Shown here in pieces: positions 63,307-64,000 of a stretch of 64,000 bases of DNA (position 1 is the first letter of the stretch; the number at the start of each line of letters is the position of its first letter). A model generated the notes under the pieces. That model searched no databases. It had not been told where the DNA came from and worked only from the letters and a program-made list of their open reading frames with translations. A program made the position numbers and the translations under genes. Source of the DNA: Rhodanobacter sp. C05 (GTDB taxonomy: Bacteria; Pseudomonadota; Gammaproteobacteria; Xanthomonadales; Rhodanobacteraceae); contig NZ_MUNQ01000009.1 of the NCBI RefSeq assembly GCF_002001165.1, positions 248,001 to 312,000 of the forward strand. Direction: 5' to 3'.

Positions 63307-64000
63307 ATGAGCCCGTCGCCAAGCCGTTTTCACCACCTCATCGCCTCGCTCCTGTTGTTGGTCGGCATATGCTGGCTCGGCACCTCGCTGGCAGCGGCAC
63401 CTGCGGTCATCAGCAGTACTACCCCGATGGCCCTGGCGGCGCAGATCGATGCACACATTGACCAGACCCGCTTCAGTGCAGCCAGCTGGGGCATTGCCGT
63501 GATGTCGCTGGACAGCGGCCACATGCTCTACGCATACCACGCCGATCATCTGCTTCAGCCAGCCTCCACCGCCAAGCTGTTCACCGCCGCACTGAGCCTG
63601 TCCACGCTGGGCACGGACTACCGCATACCCACCCGATTGCTGAGCAGAGGCCGATTGCGCCATGGCCGTCTGGATGGCCAATTGATCCTGTACGGCATGG
63701 GCGACCCCACCCTGGGCACGGCCGGCAACGCTGACTGGGCCGAACGGCTCGCTGAGCAGCTGGCCGAGCATGGCGTGAGCTCCGTACGTGGCGACCTGAT
63801 CGCCGACGACAGTTATTTCACTGGCCCGTCGTTTGGTAGCGGCTGGGAGGCCGGCGATCTGCAGAGCTGGTTCGCGGTGCCGTCCTCGGCGCTCAGCGTG
63901 CAGGAGAACGTCGTCGACGTCACGGTGACTCCCGGCACGGCCGCCGGTCTGCCGGCCAGCCTCACCCTCGCACCGGTTGACGGCATCCCGAGCCTGCTCG
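63307..64000 (+). CDS. dacB: D-alanyl-D-alanine carboxypeptidase/endopeptidase (partial)
   Basis: At least 231 residues, open to the window edge. Signal peptide or anchor (LIASLLLLVGICWLGTSLAAA), then an S13 (PBP4) start: GIAVMSLDSGHMLYAYHADH and the serine motif S-x-x-K in QPASTAKLFTAAL. DDSYFTGPSFGSGWEAGDLQ is a family insertion region. It trims peptidoglycan peptides in the periplasm. The remainder lies outside the window. Confidence 0.88.
   Translation, partial: MSPSPSRFHHLIASLLLLVGICWLGTSLAAAPAVISSTTPMALAAQIDAHIDQTRFSAASWGIAVMSLDSGHMLYAYHADHLLQPASTAKLFTAALSLSTLGTDYRIPTRLLSRGRLRHGRLDGQLILYGMGDPTLGTAGNADWAERLAEQLAEHGVSSVRGDLIADDSYFTGPSFGSGWEAGDLQSWFAVPSSALSVQENVVDVTVTPGTAAGLPASLTLAPVDGIPSLL

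Overview
The window reads as a chromosomal segment of a GC-rich gammaproteobacterium of the order Xanthomonadales, most likely the Rhodanobacteraceae (Rhodanobacter/Dyella-like). This is inferred from the mutS / pncC / recA-recX-alaS-csrA-tRNA-Ser neighbourhood, the many TonB-dependent receptors, the Xanthomonadaceae-type intergenic hairpin repeats and the protein families present. No rRNA, CRISPR array, integrase, complete insertion sequence or replication origin was seen.

Layout. 1-7.2 kb: a possible export/uptake unit of a secreted DUF4331 protein, a TPR protein, a HupE/UreJ-like membrane protein and a TonB-dependent receptor, preceded by two dyads. 7.3-12.4 kb: Rieske ferredoxin and GNAT (overlapping), M13 metallopeptidase, PanE-like reductase and a YihG-like acyltransferase. 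12.6-20.9 kb: the informational core: tRNA-Ser(GCU), csrA, alaS, recX, recA, pncC and divergent mutS; lexA is not between pncC and recA. 21-28.2 kb: two esterase-like hydrolases, a small periplasmic protein, a truncated frameshifted catalase remnant, two paralogous response regulators around an Hsp15-like gene, an AEC permease and an APH-type kinase. 28.2-31.2 kb: a TPP riboswitch followed by a TonB receptor and a PnuC/PnuT-type transporter, best read as a thiamin uptake operon. 31.3-44.6 kb: secreted or envelope enzymes (two lipoproteins of lower GC, one with HExxH; dipeptidase; phospholipase C-like phosphoesterase; di-haem cytochrome c peroxidase; S41 peptidase), a PEP-mutase-like enzyme, an aldo/keto reductase and a divergent LysR regulator. 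44.7-48.1 kb: an accessory pocket with a membrane-anchored Mrr-type nuclease, a DUF3883 nuclease-like protein and an unknown acidic protein, bounded by a diverged and an intact copy of an intergenic repeat; the intact copy is a chain of at least seven hairpins. 48.2-64 kb: htpG, htpX, gluQ, phbB-like, tcdA, pirin, old yellow enzyme, two cold-shock proteins with their own terminators, ycaQ, pldA, slyD and the start of dacB.

Working together: the recA/recX/mutS/ycaQ genes serve DNA repair; htpG, htpX, slyD and Hsp15 serve protein and ribosome quality control; the riboswitch operon supplies thiamin; the opening cluster may import an unidentified ligand, possibly a metal. The most interesting targets for follow-up are the DUF4331-TPR-HupE-TonB unit, the nuclease pocket with its flanking repeat, the 28-bp inverted repeat that copies the 3' end of the tRNA-Ser gene, and the HExxH lipoprotein pair.
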